From: Mercenaria mercenaria | Lineage: Eukaryota > Mollusca > Bivalvia > Venerida > Veneridae | DNA length: 64,000 nucleotides | Reading direction: 5' to 3' | NCBI RefSeq assembly: GCF_021730395.1 | Contig: NC_069368.1 | Location: forward strand, 19,920,001-19,984,000 | In this document: in pieces, positions 1 through 12,119 of the stretch | How positions within the stretch are numbered: position 1 is the stretch's first letter | How the letters are laid out: each line of letters opens with the position of its first letter | The notes under the pieces: model-generated | Seen by the model: the letters and a program-made list of their open reading frames with translations, nothing else | Database searches by the model: none | What the model was told of the DNA's origin: nothing | Program-made: the position numbers and the translations under genes

Positions 1-2560
1 AAATGATGTTCAACAGAATTGCTCAATGTATAAGCTTTAGCACTATTTAGTTCGTTTCGTAAAACATTAAAATAATTTAGGGGTCAAATGATGATATTTT
101 GGCCGCCTTGTCTGCTGGGTCTAAAACAGAATGGATTTCCTTTTTCAGAATTCTTTAATAAACTCGGGTTTAGGCGGAAGTAGGTGTTTATTTTTTTTTG
201 TACATTTTTATACTAGAATCGACAATGTTAAAGATATCACGTTTCCTATACAACAATGCATTCGAGTTTTTACATTCACAGTAAGTCCGAGTATTTGTAT
301 GTACATCTAGATCCTAAGCAGCATTTTATTGTAATTGAATATCATATTTCTTACATGTGTTTAATACTTATAGCAGATAATCGGAACTTTTCTGAAATAT
401 TTAGGCACAGAATCAATGACACGTTTATCAACTAGGTGTGTCGATGAAGTCAATACCTTTTTTATTAAACGTAACATCTTAAGTAAATGTCTCCCATGGT
501 CATATTGAGGGTCAATATGTGGACAAAGAATGTGTTGGGTGTACTTTTGAATAAGATATGATACAATCTAAAATGGATCTGTTTGAATAACATTCTGGTC
601 CACTTCCTCGTCAAGTTTTTAAGAGATTGGACAGATAAAGATGTGAGATCAGAAAGCATTGAATGTCTACCAGAGTTTGAAAGAATTTAATCAAGATCTG
701 AAACAGATATATTGATATCTTTTGTAATTTAAACAGTAGAAAACGTGACTCTAGATCCTACGGAATAAGATGCAATGGTAATATTAAGCGCAAATCTAAA
801 GTCAGTATAAGGGGTTTTAGAGATATTACCTTCTTTATATATATTATCATTTAAGCCCAACGCAAACCGTGACGGTAAATGTTTAATCGATTTGAATTCT
901 GCTAAATGTCTGCATTGAATTATTTTAAAACTAGAGGTGGAATTGATATCATAAAAGATTTGCTCTAGGGACTGCATGGTTACCTGGTCAAGAGTATGGC
1001 CAGATTTACGAAAGTATTGGTATAAAAATGTAATATAGGAAACTTGTTCCGACCTCGCATTTTGTACAAATGTACTAAAACCTAAGTTCATTCTTTCGTT
1101 AAGATTCAAACCGTACAGTCTTACTTATGATGCGTAGGTTACGATAACGAAAACCCCTGACTGGTTAGAGAACTAACACAGTCCTCCTATTCATACTCAG
1201 AATCAGCTGAAATCGGTAACAAAGAATTGTGGCGAATTACCTCGTGTTGAATACTTTACCTTTCGTTGTTGTAGAGAACAAATATTTCAGCAGTTCTGAA
1301 AATACCGCGGAATGTCGTCATTATTAACTTACTGTCGAGCTGCAAACGTTTCAAAGAGCCTCGGGTCCTTGATTCTTGTATTTTGCAGTGAATTACGCAA
1401 CAATATCTAATAAATATCAACACAAATACCAAAACGTTTAGTTATAACATTATTCTGTTTGTGTTACAACATTACATTTAATCAAAGACACTCTCAGTTT
1501 ATTCACTTAATGTACATAAATTATAAACATTTCGATTGGAAATACCATGAAACCACTGATTGTCATCCATGACACTTAATTAAGCAAGTATAAGAAATAA
1601 TATGTTTACATCGGCGCATGGGCAGACATCGATTTACGGATTAAACAATGTCAATGTCAGACCGTAAGAAACCGAAACAGAATTGATTATATGGAAAAAT
1701 AATTAATACTTCTTAAACTAAAACATACAAATTACGGTCAAACTGTCTTCCGAATTACGGAACTAATGCTTGCGGTCGCACAGTGCGGATTGTTTACATC
1801 CGGGGATTTGTTGACGTCTGTGAAAAACACTGTACTTTCAATTTCTCGTTCTAAAAATACATCTCAGTACTCCATGATAAATTAGGGATTTACAAAATAA
1901 CAAAATGGAATTTAGATATAACAGTTGCTATTTGCATATCCTGAAATCGTAAATAAAATACATGAATGCCTGCAATTCCATGGAAGATAACTTTAAACAT
2001 ATATGTAAAATTAATCAATTTGAAAATAGCTTCCTTAGTCAATTAAACATTACGTAACATTATGTCCATGTTCCAAAGTTCTGTTTTCTGGTTTGTCTAT
2101 TCAGATATACCCGCTTATGCTGTGTCTTTAATACATGATGCTCGCAACAAATAACACTGCGAGCAGAAATATCCAAGTGTATGATGTTGATTGAAACCCT
2201 GTAAAAGAAAAGACACACACTACTGTAATGAATATAAACAAAGAGATGGCAGTGCAATGTGGGGTGTATGGTTTACATGAAAATTTTGGAAATTACAGTT
2301 AAATCAAACATAATAGCGAAAATATATCCAAGTTTAACTGAAGATTAACTGAGAAAAAGGCATGTGCTAATATGGTGGCAGAATAATGCAAGCTTGTCTC
2401 CTCGTTATATTGTTCGGTTATTTTCAGAACATACAACCCGCCAGAATACAGCATAAATGCACTGAATAGAAGGTCCACAATAAATAAAGTTTTCTTTTAT
2501 CCAAAAATTTTATAAGATGTACCATACATTAGATGAAAATTATTTTGACATACAACATGT
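1..2560. other. AT-rich non-coding DNA
   Basis: No gene is recognisable here. Reading frames are short and stop-rich apart from the unrecognised minus-strand frame at 729-1131, listed separately. No repeat family with clear ends was seen. The stretch may be intergenic or intronic to a gene outside the window. Confidence 0.4.
729..1131 (-). CDS. unrecognised open frame, possibly an exon or gene remnant
   Basis: A minus-strand frame of about 125 to 135 residues stays open with a fairly normal residue mix (for example SLEQIFYDINSTSSF, then CRHLAEFKSIKHLPSRFALG). I do not recognise a family. No signal peptide or membrane segment is evident. A second frame at 465-659 on the same strand, with LTSLSVQSLKNLTRKW, could belong to the same remnant but is not linked by convincing splice sites. 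It could be a single exon of an unknown gene, a decayed gene, or chance in AT-rich DNA. Confidence 0.2.
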
Positions 2561-2568
2561 ACAAGAAA

Positions 2569-2588
2569 CACACACATATATATATATA
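2569..2588. repeat. CA/TA microsatellite
   Basis: A short (CA)n run passes directly into (TA)n. Confidence 0.7.
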
Positions 2589-2617
2589 AAGTTTTAAGTA
2601 AAGAACATGTTAATTTC

Positions 2618-2716
2618 TACGGAAGCCCTGGAGGGACATTTATTACTTATTACCTATAATTTACAACTTATAACTTATTAATTAATATTTATAACTTATA
2701 ATTTATAAGTTATGGA
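2618..2716 (-). repeat. AT minisatellite with conserved edge, inverted copy of 13370-13485
   Basis: The edge motif ACGGAAGCCCTGGAGGGAC is followed by a run of TTATTACTTATAA-type units. Bases 2618-2676 are an exact reverse complement of 13427-13485 (59 of 59 by eye), so this is one end of the same repeat family in the opposite orientation. The boundary at the motif is sharp and the boundary inside the AT units is diffuse. Confidence 0.7.
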
Positions 2717-3536
2717 TGTTGCTCGTTATTGCGGGAGATCTTTATGTTTGAGTACACTGAGAGCTTAGACTATCGACGTGTACATCGTTTCTATTCATCG
2801 AAAGGCGGCGTTTTCTGAGGTTTAACATTCACAGGAACAAAAAAGGTATAAATACACATGTGCAACCAAAAATACTGAATATTTTTATTAATGTTTATAG
2901 AAAAGTAGCATTTGGTGCTATATGTAACCCACACCCAAAGTGATCTGAGACCAAGTTTGGCCCAACCCAATGGTCTCCCGGTGACTCCTATGCAATCCTT
3001 CTACTTTACAAGCCTCTCATGAAACTACGAGTAAAATGACTTAAAGAAGTGTATTGTATATTCGAAACGCATATAAAATTTTCTGTATGTCGCAGTGTTT
3101 AAATAAGACTAAAAACCAGTTTTAAAATGGCAGACAATGCAACTTCGTAACTTAAATACGGTAAGACTAGACTGCGTTCGGTTTATCCGGGTTATTGACA
3201 TGCGGGATGATACTATAGTTCTACTAAACTCGAACTGTTCCTAAATTGTTTGTGGTTTGGTTGTTTCGCTCATTTTTCCCAACGTAACTATCAAGGGCTT
3301 ATGATACTGCCATGATTTGAAGACCCAATAATATTTATATTATATGTGTTTTTGTTTTTTGGTCCGTTTCCTTCAATTTAGTTGGCGAACAGAATTTTTT
3401 TACAACTGTGAAAAACAAATTTATGCGGATAACTTTTGTGCTGCTCCGGATGTTAGACTACTTTTTTCACTTTTTATTTATACTTAAAAATGATTGACTT
3501 GAAAACAATGACTATAAAAAGAAACAAAAGCAATAA
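2717..3536. other. non-coding DNA
   Basis: No gene, RNA or bounded repeat was recognised in this stretch. Confidence 0.4.
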
Positions 3537-3671
3537 ATGTCATATATTTGTTTTGTTTTACACACTTGTAAAACCTGAAACCTCGTACACATATCTACGA
3601 TAACGGCCTTATCGGATATGTGTACTTCTGTTTTGGATTTTACAAGTGTGTAAAACCAAAAAATATGACAT
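3537..3671. mobile_element. 135-bp near-perfect palindrome, MITE-like foldback
   Basis: The left arm begins ATGTCATATATTTG and holds GTTTTACACACTTGTAAAA. The right arm holds TTTTACAAGTGTGTAAAAC and ends AAAATATGACAT. The inner part repeats the pattern: GTACACATATC on one side, GATATGTGTAC on the other, with a turn near 3604. The whole segment could fold as one hairpin. A non-autonomous foldback DNA transposon is the simplest reading. No transposase or certain target duplication was identified. Confidence 0.65.
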
Positions 3672-4864
3672 TCATTCCTTTAGTAAATATCATTGTGCCA
3701 TCAGATCTCGGCAGCACTATATCAGGTAGAAAGGTAAGGGATTGCCTGTGGTGATTAATGAGGATAGGGGCGACCTTTTCCCTAATGTCATTGTAATTTT
3801 GCCCACTTTTCCCATGAGACTATACCATGTCATTCCTGTGAAAATTGATATTCAGGCTTAAGACTGTAAAAACAGTACCATTAAACAAACAGCAATACGA
3901 AGTATACAATCGTGTTGATGATAGACCCCATATACTCCTACATGTATTTGCCTTGAAAGTGGTACTCATTGCATACAGTGTGTCTATTGCCAGATGCTTT
4001 ACTGTGAAGAAAGCAATTCATAGAATAATATTCAGGCAATATTACAAGTTTTCGACACCCGTGAAAATCAGAAAGGCCTAGTGCAGGTGGTCTATTAAGG
4101 TTGTTTCCAGCTAGGTTAGATGAAAATAAATTTATTGTATTACGAGGGGCATGCAAAACGTTTGGCACTTGATTTGTTTTCAAAAAATATTACGAGGTTT
4201 GTGAGTGGATGTATTAGAGGGGGCATTCAGGGACATGTTCTGAAAGTGGTCCAGATTACTGTTGAAATGAAACGACAGTGGCTGCGTGTATAGGGTGTAG
4301 TCATACCAACTGAACAAAAACCTAGAAAAAAATATGAATTGAAATATATAAAAACTTACCGTAATTACCATATGTTTTTTCACACCTTTGCATTCAGAAT
4401 TCCCTAAATTTTGGTACACACAGTATTTGCTTTAAGTTTTTGTGACCATCGAATAATGTTTTAATTACAAATAATGTTTCATTTTCGAATGAATCGTAAT
4501 TGATCTATTTGGATAACTTTTTATATTATAAAGCAAAATAGAAACAGAAGGTTTTAAATTGCGTGATTTTGCTGATTTCTACATTATTACTATGATCCTA
4601 AAATATATTGGGACAAGAAAAATAATTAGTTATTTTTACTGTCCCAACACTTATGGTAATTACAGTAAAGCTTTCAATAAAGTAGTTCCCGACTAGGCTT
4701 TGGTCAATCCGCTTCAAGACCAAGGGAAGACCAACAATAAAGAAAGTTCGGTTCGAAATTTTGAAGGCATTCCACAAACAACGGCCAAATTGAAGTTCCC
4801 TCAGTTTGTTTACTTTTGATCATATATCAGTTGAAAACATACAGTGTAAATAATGATTAAATAC
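3672..4864. other. non-coding DNA
   Basis: Small frames on both strands (such as 3938-4183 and 4180-4419) resemble no known protein and lack a consistent exon structure. Nothing else was recognised. Confidence 0.4.
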
Positions 4865-5072
4865 ATTACTCAAGACAAGACGCAAGACAAGACACAAAGC
4901 TGGAAAAGACACATGACAAAATAAAAGACACAGTACAAGACAGAAGCCAAGCATAAGAACCAAACACAAGATGCAAAACAAGGCACCAGACAAGACAAGA
5001 TTAGACACAAAACAAGACATTAGGCATGAAAAGACAAAAAATGAGACACAAGACAAGACAGAAGACGATACA
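4865..5072. repeat. T-poor ACAAGACA-type minisatellite
   Basis: About 200 bases are degenerate ACAAG/AAGACA units with almost no T on the plus strand. The repeat leaves an open minus-strand frame rich in S, C, L, F and V, which is an artefact of composition and not a protein. Confidence 0.75.
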
Positions 5073-5104
5073 TGCATTGTAAGTTATATGTACATGTAAT
5101 AGGT

Positions 5105-5280
5105 TCTACGTAACAAATGATAAGGAATAAGTTATAACTAATAAGTTATAACTAATAAGTTATAAATAATAAGTAATAAATAATAACTAGTAAGTTATAA
5201 ATAATAAGTAATAACTAATAAATTATAAATAATAAATAAAAGGTAATAGATAATAAGTTATAAATAATAATATAGTTAAG
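5105..5280. repeat. AT minisatellite (AATAAGTTATAA units)
   Basis: Tandem AATAAGTTATAACT/AATAATAAGT units. Composition matches the AT cores at 2640-2716 and 13370-13470, so it may be a third copy of that family without its GC-rich edge. Confidence 0.65.
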
Positions 5281-6102
5281 CTACCGTATAAGATGTAGTC
5301 ATAACAACTGAGCGAAAACCTAATAGAAAATGCATATGCATAGATGGCCGTACTGCTGAACGAAAGGGATAAATGCATAGACTATCTGTCTTTTATGTGT
5401 AAGTGTCTAAAACTATTATTTTAAATTGCAGATACATGTACAAGTAATTGGAAAAATGCTTCGGAGTACTGTGATTGTACTTTTTTCGACAGTTATGATG
5501 TGGACCATAGGTAATGTAGGAGCTGTCGTGCCTCCATATTTGCCGCCAGCAAGTCGAAATACGCAGTCTAGACTTACACTGCTGAAAGAATACTTTTACG
5601 CTGGTTTTAGATACTTTTTTGAAAATGTTCTTCTACTGTTATGTCAACACAATATTAAAATAAGTATTCGACAATTAAAACGTATATTGAAAGCGCCGTG
5701 GGGATGTGTATACGCGGCTAGAAGAAGTAAAAGACTTGATAGAAAAGGAACTCCAACTCAGTGGAAATTGTGTTGGTTATAGACGTATGTGGCGTCGATT
5801 AATGTACGATTATGAACTGAAAGTTAAGAGAAGTGATGTTATGAGGTTGATGAAAGAAACAGATCCTGAGGGAGTAAGCTTGAGAAGGACTCACAGGCTA
5901 AACAGAAGAAGATACTGTGCACAAAGTCCAAATTATATCTGGCACGTCAACGGAAACGACAAACTTAAACAATTTGGTTTATGCATTCATGCAGCAATAG
6001 ATGGGTATAGTCGCAGAATAATGTGGTTAGAGGTTGGAGCAAGTAACAACGACCCAAAATGCATTGCAAATTATTATCTGGAAACAGTAAAGAGTTTGAC
6101 GC

Positions 6103-6457
6103 GTGCTCCACGGATTATCAGAGCTGACTGCGGCACTGAAAACACGTACCTCAGTTACATACAGCCTTTACTTCGACTGAGTCACAATGACACCATGGCG
6201 GGAATCAAGAGCTTTATGTTCGGAAGAAGTACTTCCAATCAACGAATTGAAGCCTGGTGGAGCTACCTTAGACGCCAAGGTATACACTGGTGGATAAATA
6301 AACTAAAAGATTTACGAGATTCTGGCAGATTTAACGCACTCAATCCGATTCACATATTTAGAATGCGTCAGATTTTATCTTATGGATGTGCTGCAAGCAG
6401 AACTTGACCGGATAGCACAGCACTGGAATTTGCACTATATTCGGCCTCAGAAAAGTG
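6103..6457 (+). repeat. tandem duplicate, copy 1, inside the integrase-core fossil
   Basis: Runs from GTGCTCCACGGATTATCAG to CGGCCTCAGAAAAGTG and matches 6591-6946 almost base for base. The copies start 488 bases apart. Confidence 0.85.
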
Positions 6458-6590
6458 CAATGTATCAAATTCAACCAATAGTGATATACCTTGGTTATTT
6501 CAGCAGGTATATTGAGTGGGAAGCATTGTGTGAAGTTTCAATCCAACACAGACAGTTGTTATTGAGATACAGCTTCACAGTTGCATACAA

Positions 6591-6946
6591 GTGCTCCACG
6601 GATTATCAGAGCTGACTGCGGCACTGAAAACACATACCTCAGTTTACATACAGCCTTTACTTCGACTGTGTCACAATGACACCATGGAGGGAATCAAGAG
6701 TTTTATGTTCGGGAGAAGTACTTCCAATCAACTAATTGAAGCCTGGTGGAGCTACCTTAGACGCCAAGGTATACACTGGTGGATAAATAAACTAAAAGAT
6801 TTACGAGATTCTGGCAGATTTAACGCACTCAATCCGATTCACATATCTAGAATGCGTCAGATTTTGTCTTATGGATGTGCTGCAAGCAGAACTTGACCGG
6901 ATAGCACAGCACTGGAATTTGCACAATATTCGGCCTCAGAAAAGTG
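6591..6946 (+). repeat. tandem duplicate, copy 2, inside the integrase-core fossil
   Basis: Second copy of the same 356-base block. The few differences from copy 1 suggest a fairly recent duplication, or an assembly duplication. Confidence 0.85.
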
Positions 6947-7220
6947 TAAACGAGCTTCCCTCAGGTAAACCCGAAATCTTGTTTAACGTTCCCGATTTGT
7001 TTGGTGGATATGAAATGGGTAAAAACGTTGATGCCGTTGATTTAATTCTTTGTCAAGAAATGTATGCTTCGCCAAAACAAAAAGGTCGTGCAGGTTTCGT
7101 GAGCAGAGTTTCGTGAACTGGCATATATCCTTAAACCAGCTCTTCAGGCTCCGTGCAACGCAGATGATGGTTTCAAGTTATATGAAGAACTGATCAGTCT
7201 GTACGAACAAGAAATATGAT

Positions 7221-7690
7221 GGGGTAAAACTAATAGACTATGTTCATCAAATGAAACCTATTCACGATAACCATAGTGTTTTGGGAAGTAGTTATCACTA
7301 TAAATATGATATTGTGTATGTGTAATATAATCTGGAAAATGTCATAAAATGGTTAGATCTTAAACAGCTTTAGTCTATGATAAGCAGTTTTTAAATCCTG
7401 AACTGTTTTGATATCTGTCTTCTGGCCTGTTTCGTCCGGCCCTTAAGGGTGTTTCTCTTGTTGCTCTGTCTTCTGAAAAGGCACTGAGTACATGTGTTTT
7501 TGGTTCTAAAGGTTTGTTTTTTATATATTTATACACAAGCATTTTTGTGTTTTACATGCCATGCCTTTTTGTTTCCATTACGTGTGTTAGAGATTCACCT
7601 GGAGGGGATTACTTTTATTTACACTGCCCCGTGTCTTTGGAACATGGTGGTGTTAAGAGAGAGGTTGGGTGCGCACCATAAACCGGTTTA
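7221..7690. other. non-coding DNA after the integrase fossil
   Basis: No gene was recognised. The T/G-rich stretch that starts here leads into the two-copy repeat that follows. Confidence 0.35.
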
Positions 7691-7774
7691 AGCTCCCCAG
7701 TGTTTATTTGCCACTGACAGTTCCAAGGCGGTGCCCAACTGTGTTCCTTTGTTTGTTCGTTTTGTCCTAATGTG

Positions 7775-8012
7775 TTGGCTTTGTGTGTGTGCGCGTGTAT
7801 GTGTGTGTGTGTTTGTGGTGTACGCGTCTGCGTGCTGTGGGTTTCGTTTTGGGGAGGCTGCGTTTTTGGTACGTGGCATTCCCTGTGTGATTTTTTTTTT
7901 TGGCTTTGTGTGTGCGCGCGTGTATGTGTGTGTGTTTGTGGTGTGCGCGTCTGCGTGCTGTGGGTTTCGTTTTGGGGAGGCTGCGTTTTTGGTACGTGGC
8001 ATTCCTTGTTTG
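7775..8012. repeat. two-copy tandem repeat of about 125 bp with GT-rich start
   Basis: Unit starts TTGGCTTTGTGTGTG at 7775 and again at 7900. Each copy has a (GT)n-like stretch, then TCTGCGTGCTGTGGGTTTCG, GGGAGGCTGCG and TACGTGGCATTCC. Overlapping frames on both strands (7615-8107) are by-products of the repeat. Confidence 0.8.
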
Positions 8013-8474
8013 ATATTTGTCTTTGTTTTTTACATGAAGGCACGTTAAGTTTCTTGTATTACTTTAACTGCAGTATAGGACCTCAAAGTCACGGTGGTCT
8101 TTTTTAGTCTTCATATGCATGCAATTCTAAAAACTTGTATATCAATTTCTTTGCACCAATTTAGAGAAACTTCCTGAGTAATATAATTCTGGAAATGTTT
8201 TCTTTCTTTGGAAAACTGTTGATACTGAGCACTTTCTAAAAATCGCCAGGCATCCTTCTTGAAAAATAAAAATAAATGCTAGTAACTGTAAGTGTGGAGT
8301 TGTTAACATCCGGCCATGAAAACCGAAAGCAGAAAACAGAACTGCCACTGAACAAAATTTCAACTACAGAGTTATTTGTCCCTTCCTCTATATTCCCAAC
8401 CCCCTCATTCAAATCCCCACAAATTTTCTATAATTTTTCATCTACCTGGTGCTATGTTTTTCTTTGTATAATGA

Positions 8475-8960
8475 ATCTGACTTTTGACCTTTGACCTCTA
8501 AATGTGACCTTGGCCTTGGAAGTAGGGTGCGCATGGCGCATTGCAAAGTTATTTCGGTTCCCTTTATGCATGAGGAAGTTGTGATGCGAACACGAAACCA
8601 ATTCATTCAAAATTTGGCCTCTAAATGTGACCTTGAAGTTAAGACTTAAAAGACATGGGTCTTATACATTTCACACTGCCTCATCATAGTGAACATTTGT
8701 GCCAAGTTATCTCAGATTCCCTTCATGCATGAAGGTATGGCCTGGACACAAAAATGTCCAAATTTTTATCCTTCGACCTCCAAGTGTGCCCCTGGACCTG
8801 GATCTTGTGCATGACACTTTGCATCAAGCTGTGTGCAGGACTAGTTCAAATCATAAAAATGGAACGACTATTATGCAGACAAGACAAAATAATGCCTAGA
8901 ATGCATGATGAGAACGGGCAAGATCAAGATGGGAAACGAAAAACGAGGAAATTCCACGAA
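8475..8960. repeat. degenerate TGACCTTTGACCT-type repeat
   Basis: Units with TTGACCTCTAAATGTGACCTTG, TGCGCATGGCGCA and CCTTTATGCATGA are diverged relatives of the roughly 160-bp array at 60070-61480. No open frame of interest. Confidence 0.55.
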
Positions 8961-9101
8961 AACCAGGTTTCCAATTGCACCATGCCAACAGGTTCTTTTA
9001 AAAAATGGTCATATTCTATTATACATATATTTTTTATTACAACCATGACCATATTTTTCTATTTTTAGTTACCCAATGGCATTAAAAGGACCTTTTTTGT
9101 C

Positions 9102-9130
9102 ACCAAAAAAAAAAAAAAAAAAAGAAAAAA
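9102..9130. repeat. A-rich run
   Basis: Poly-A of about 21 bases followed by interrupted A-rich sequence. It could be the tail of a retroposed element, but no head was identified. Confidence 0.5.
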
Positions 9131-9235
9131 GAAAAACACGAGCTCGTAGAACACGAAATGCCCCGCTTGATGCATTCAGTTATTGCACAAGAAACAAAAA
9201 TCATTTGCTCACTGTAAACAAAAGTTCTACTGTTC

Positions 9236-9985
9236 TGGTTCAATGTGACCTTGACCTTTGACCTATTGACCTCAAAATCAACAGGATCATCTGCTGGTCA
9301 AGATCAACCTGCCTATTAAGTTTCATGATCCTAGACCCTAGTGTTCTCCAGTTATTGTCCGGAAAGGGTTAAACGGTTCAGGATCAATGTGACTTGCCTT
9401 TGGCATTATGACCTCAAAATCTAAAGGGGTCATCTACTGGTCATGACAAATCTCCCTATCAAGTTTCGTGATCCTAGGCCTGTGTTATCAAGTAATCGTC
9501 TCAAAACGGTTTAACTGTTCCGGGTCACTGTACCCTTGACCTTTGACCTACTGACCTCAACATCAAAAGGAGTCATCTGTTGGTCATGATTCTTTGCCCA
9601 AGCGTTCATGAGTTATTGTCCGGAAACCGTTCAACTGTTCCTGGCCAATTAGACATTGACCTCTGACTTAATGACCTCAAAATCAATAGGGATCATCTGC
9701 TGCTCATGACCAATCTCCTACCAATTTTCCTGATCCTAGGCCCAAGCGTTCTTGAAATATCGTCCGGAAATTGTTTTACTGTTCCTGGTCACTACGACCT
9801 TGACTTTGACCTACTGATCTCAAAATCAATAGGGGTCATCTGCTGGTGATGACCAACCTCCATATTAACTTTCATGATCTTAGGTCCAAGCGTTCTTGGA
9901 GTTATCATCCAGAAACGGATTGGTCTACATACCGACCTACAGACCGACATCTGCAAAACAATATACCCTCTTTCTTCGAAGGGGA
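9236..9985. repeat. tandem array, about five units of roughly 137 bp
   Basis: Each unit reads: a TGACCTTTGACCTACTGACCT run, CTCAAAATCAATAGGGG, TCATCTGCTGGTCATGACC, AAGTTTCATGATCCTAGGCC, AAGCGTTCTTGAG, TTATTGTCCGGAAAC. Unit starts are near 9240, 9380, 9530, 9650 and 9785. The array ends in ACCGACATCTGCAAAACAATATACCC, which looks like a fixed 3' edge. Diverged copies reappear at 62630-63000. Confidence 0.7.
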
Positions 9986-10006
9986 GGGGGAGGGGGGGGG
10001 GGGGGG
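9981..10006. repeat. G-rich run
   Basis: GGGGAGGGGGA followed by a 15-base G run at the array edge. It could form a G-quadruplex. Run length may be unreliable. Confidence 0.65.
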
Positions 10007-10079
10007 CATTAAAACTGAATCTCAGTGAGATTTAAACCGACACCTTTCCATTCCATACCACAAAAATCTATTTTTTATT

Positions 10080-11020
10080 TCAAATATGACCCCATTTTTC
10101 TATTTTTAGCTACACTGACCTTGACTCTGATCCGAGTGATCTCAAATACATTCCCAGCCTTTCGTGTTTAATAAAAACTATCAGCACACCAAGCATACTG
10201 ACAATAAGTGTACCCAAACTAAAGAATTGAGTGGAAACCATTATTCTATTTTTTAGTAACAGTGACCCCAAATATCACCCAAAGCTAATTCTTTAGATAT
10301 ACTGGTTGTACACAAAGTTTGGTGACAGTATGTAAGTTCAAACTAATTTTATAAAGCAGAAATCACCTTTTAGATAATCATACAGAGAAAAAATCTACTT
10401 TAAGAGAGAAAAACCTATTTTAGTAACTTTGACCTTGACCTTGACCAAAACAAAAACAAAGACCTTGACTTAGGCCCAATATACAATCCCAACCTTTGTT
10501 TTTCTACAGGCTACCTATAGGCCAAGTTTAATTTCAATACATCAATGCACACTAACGTTATTGTGTGGAACCCAGTTTTTCTATTTTTAGAATCAGCGAC
10601 CTTGACCTTGACCATTATGACCCCAAATGAATCTCAACCTTCGACTCCTTATCATCTATCTACAGGCCAAGTTTGGTACCCATAGCATGTTCTAAACTAA
10701 AGGTATTGCGGGGAAACCACAGTTTGATGCCCGCCCGCCGACATACCCTAATCTATTAACTGGTTATCTACGTAAACCTGGTTAACGATATCTACTAATG
10801 ATACTAGTTTTGTGCAAGTTTGCTATAAAAACTAAAAAATGGCATGGAACATTTAAGTGGAGGACAAGGCAAAATACTGCTTATTTTAGCCCCTATAGAT
10901 ATCAAGATATGATCAAGATGCATTAAGATTGAACCAAAATTAAGGCCTCTATGCTGTTCGAAAGCATTTCTTGTTTTACCAAACATGACCCACCTTCAAT
11001 CCTCACCTATATAGGGTCAA
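10080..11020. repeat. diverged TGACCTTGACC repeat sequence
   Basis: Scattered CTTGACCTTGACC, GGCCAAGTTTGGT and GTGTGGAACCCAG motifs suggest old copies of tandem-core repeats. Unit boundaries cannot be set. No coding potential was seen. Confidence 0.4.
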
Positions 11021-11029
11021 GATGAAACT

Positions 11030-11940
11030 TCTGAAGCTGAAAAATCTGACAAAGTTTCATGAATATTTGACGAAAACTGTGGTCATGGTTTTTCTAATTT
11101 GACCTTGTGATCTACTTATTGACCCCACGTGACCAAGACTGAAACTTGGTCTAGATATCAAGGTAAACATTCTGGCCAAGTTTCATCAAGATGTGACTAA
11201 AACTGTGACCTCAACTTAGTTCACAAGGTTTTTCTATGAATTGACCTAATTACCAAGTTTTGGGCCCCACATGACCAAGATTCAAATATGACCTAGATGT
11301 CACCAAGTTAAACATTTTGTTAAAGTTTCATGAAGATTGGACCAAAACTGTGGCCTCTTTATGAGTTCACAAGATTTTTCTATGATTTAACATAGTGACT
11401 TAATTTCTGACCCCACATGACCAATTTTTTAAATCTGACCTAGATATCATAAAAGCAAACAATCTGTTCAAGTTTCACGGAGACCAAATCTGTGGCCTCT
11501 ACTGTGTTCACTATCTTTTTCTTTCATTTGATCCAGTAACCTGGTTTTTGACTCAACATGACCTTGATTCAGTCTTGACACAAATATCATCAATGTTAAC
11601 ATTTTGACCAAATTGCACGGAGGTCGGACCAAAACTGTGACTTCTATTGTATTTACAAGTTTTTTACTACGATTAAATTTAGTAACCTAGTTTTTGACCT
11701 CACATGACCCAAATTAAAACTTGACATTGATATAACCAAGGTGAACATTCTGACAGAATTTCATGAAGCTTTGGCCAAAACTATGGCCTCTTAAGTATTC
11801 ACAAGGTTTTTCTATGATATTACTTTGTGACCTAGTTTTTAAACCCACATGACCCAGATATGAACTTGACCTAGAGATCAACAAGGTGAACATTGTAATA
11901 TTGAACCAAAAATTTGACCTCTTGAGTTCAGGAGGAAACG
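11030..11940. repeat. tandem array, about six units of roughly 145 bp
   Basis: Each unit carries AACATTCTGACCAAGTTTCATG, GACCAAAACTGTGGCCTCT, TTCACAAGGTTTTTCTATG, TGACCTAGTTTTTGACCCCA, CATGACCCAGATTCAAACTTG, ACCTAGATATCATCAAGGT. Repeats of the first phrase fall near 11165, 11311, 11455, 11595, 11741 and 11885. It is followed by a short linker and the hairpin tail at 11988-12019, so array plus tail form one element. Confidence 0.75.
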
Positions 11941-11987
11941 TTGAGGGATGAACAGACAACGGGCACCAGACAAAAGTTGATCACAAA

Positions 11988-12019
11988 AGCTCACTTTGTC
12001 ACAAAGTGGCATGTGAGCT
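11988..12019. repeat. hairpin tail of a tandem-core element
   Basis: AGCTCAC and GTGAGCT form the outer stem. The loop holds an inner stem, ACTTTG/CAAAGT. The same layout is seen at 56090-56120, 58053-58084 and 61763-61797. Confidence 0.7.
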
Positions 12020-12119
12020 AAAAATTTGAATCACGGTAAGTATATGGTGGTCCATGTTCAAGGAACTCCCACTTCAAGCTCTGGCTGAGCCAAAACAAAA
12101 TAAAGCAACTGACTGTTAA

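Larger units (their letters stand above)
5426..7220 (+). pseudogene. broken integrase-core-domain gene (rve-like DDE family) with an internal tandem duplication
   Basis: Plus-strand frames carry hallmarks of the integrase-core family found scattered in fish, coral and mollusc genomes: an N-terminal helical part near ISIRQLKRIL, then a catalytic core with NYIWHVNGNDKLKQFG, AAIDGYSRRIMWLEV, ASNNDPKCIANYYLE, RIIRADCGTEN, FGRSTSNQRIEAWWSYLRR and a C-terminal tail. The D, D and E landmarks of an RNaseH-like integrase fold are visible. The core tail (about 356 bases) is present twice, at 6103-6457 and 6591-6946, with only a few differences. The copy is broken, with several breaks. I saw no flanking terminal repeats. 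Whether the family comes from a DNA transposon or a virus-like element is not decided here, so it is treated as a fossil. Confidence 0.75.

Noticed and set aside
4820-5077. Open minus-strand frame rich in S, C, L and F that looks like membrane segments
   Set aside because: It is the complement of a T-poor ACAAGACA minisatellite, so the hydrophobic pattern is due to composition.
7615-8107. Several overlapping open frames on both strands
   Set aside because: They are made by the two-copy 125-bp repeat and its GT-rich stretch; the translation repeats with the DNA.
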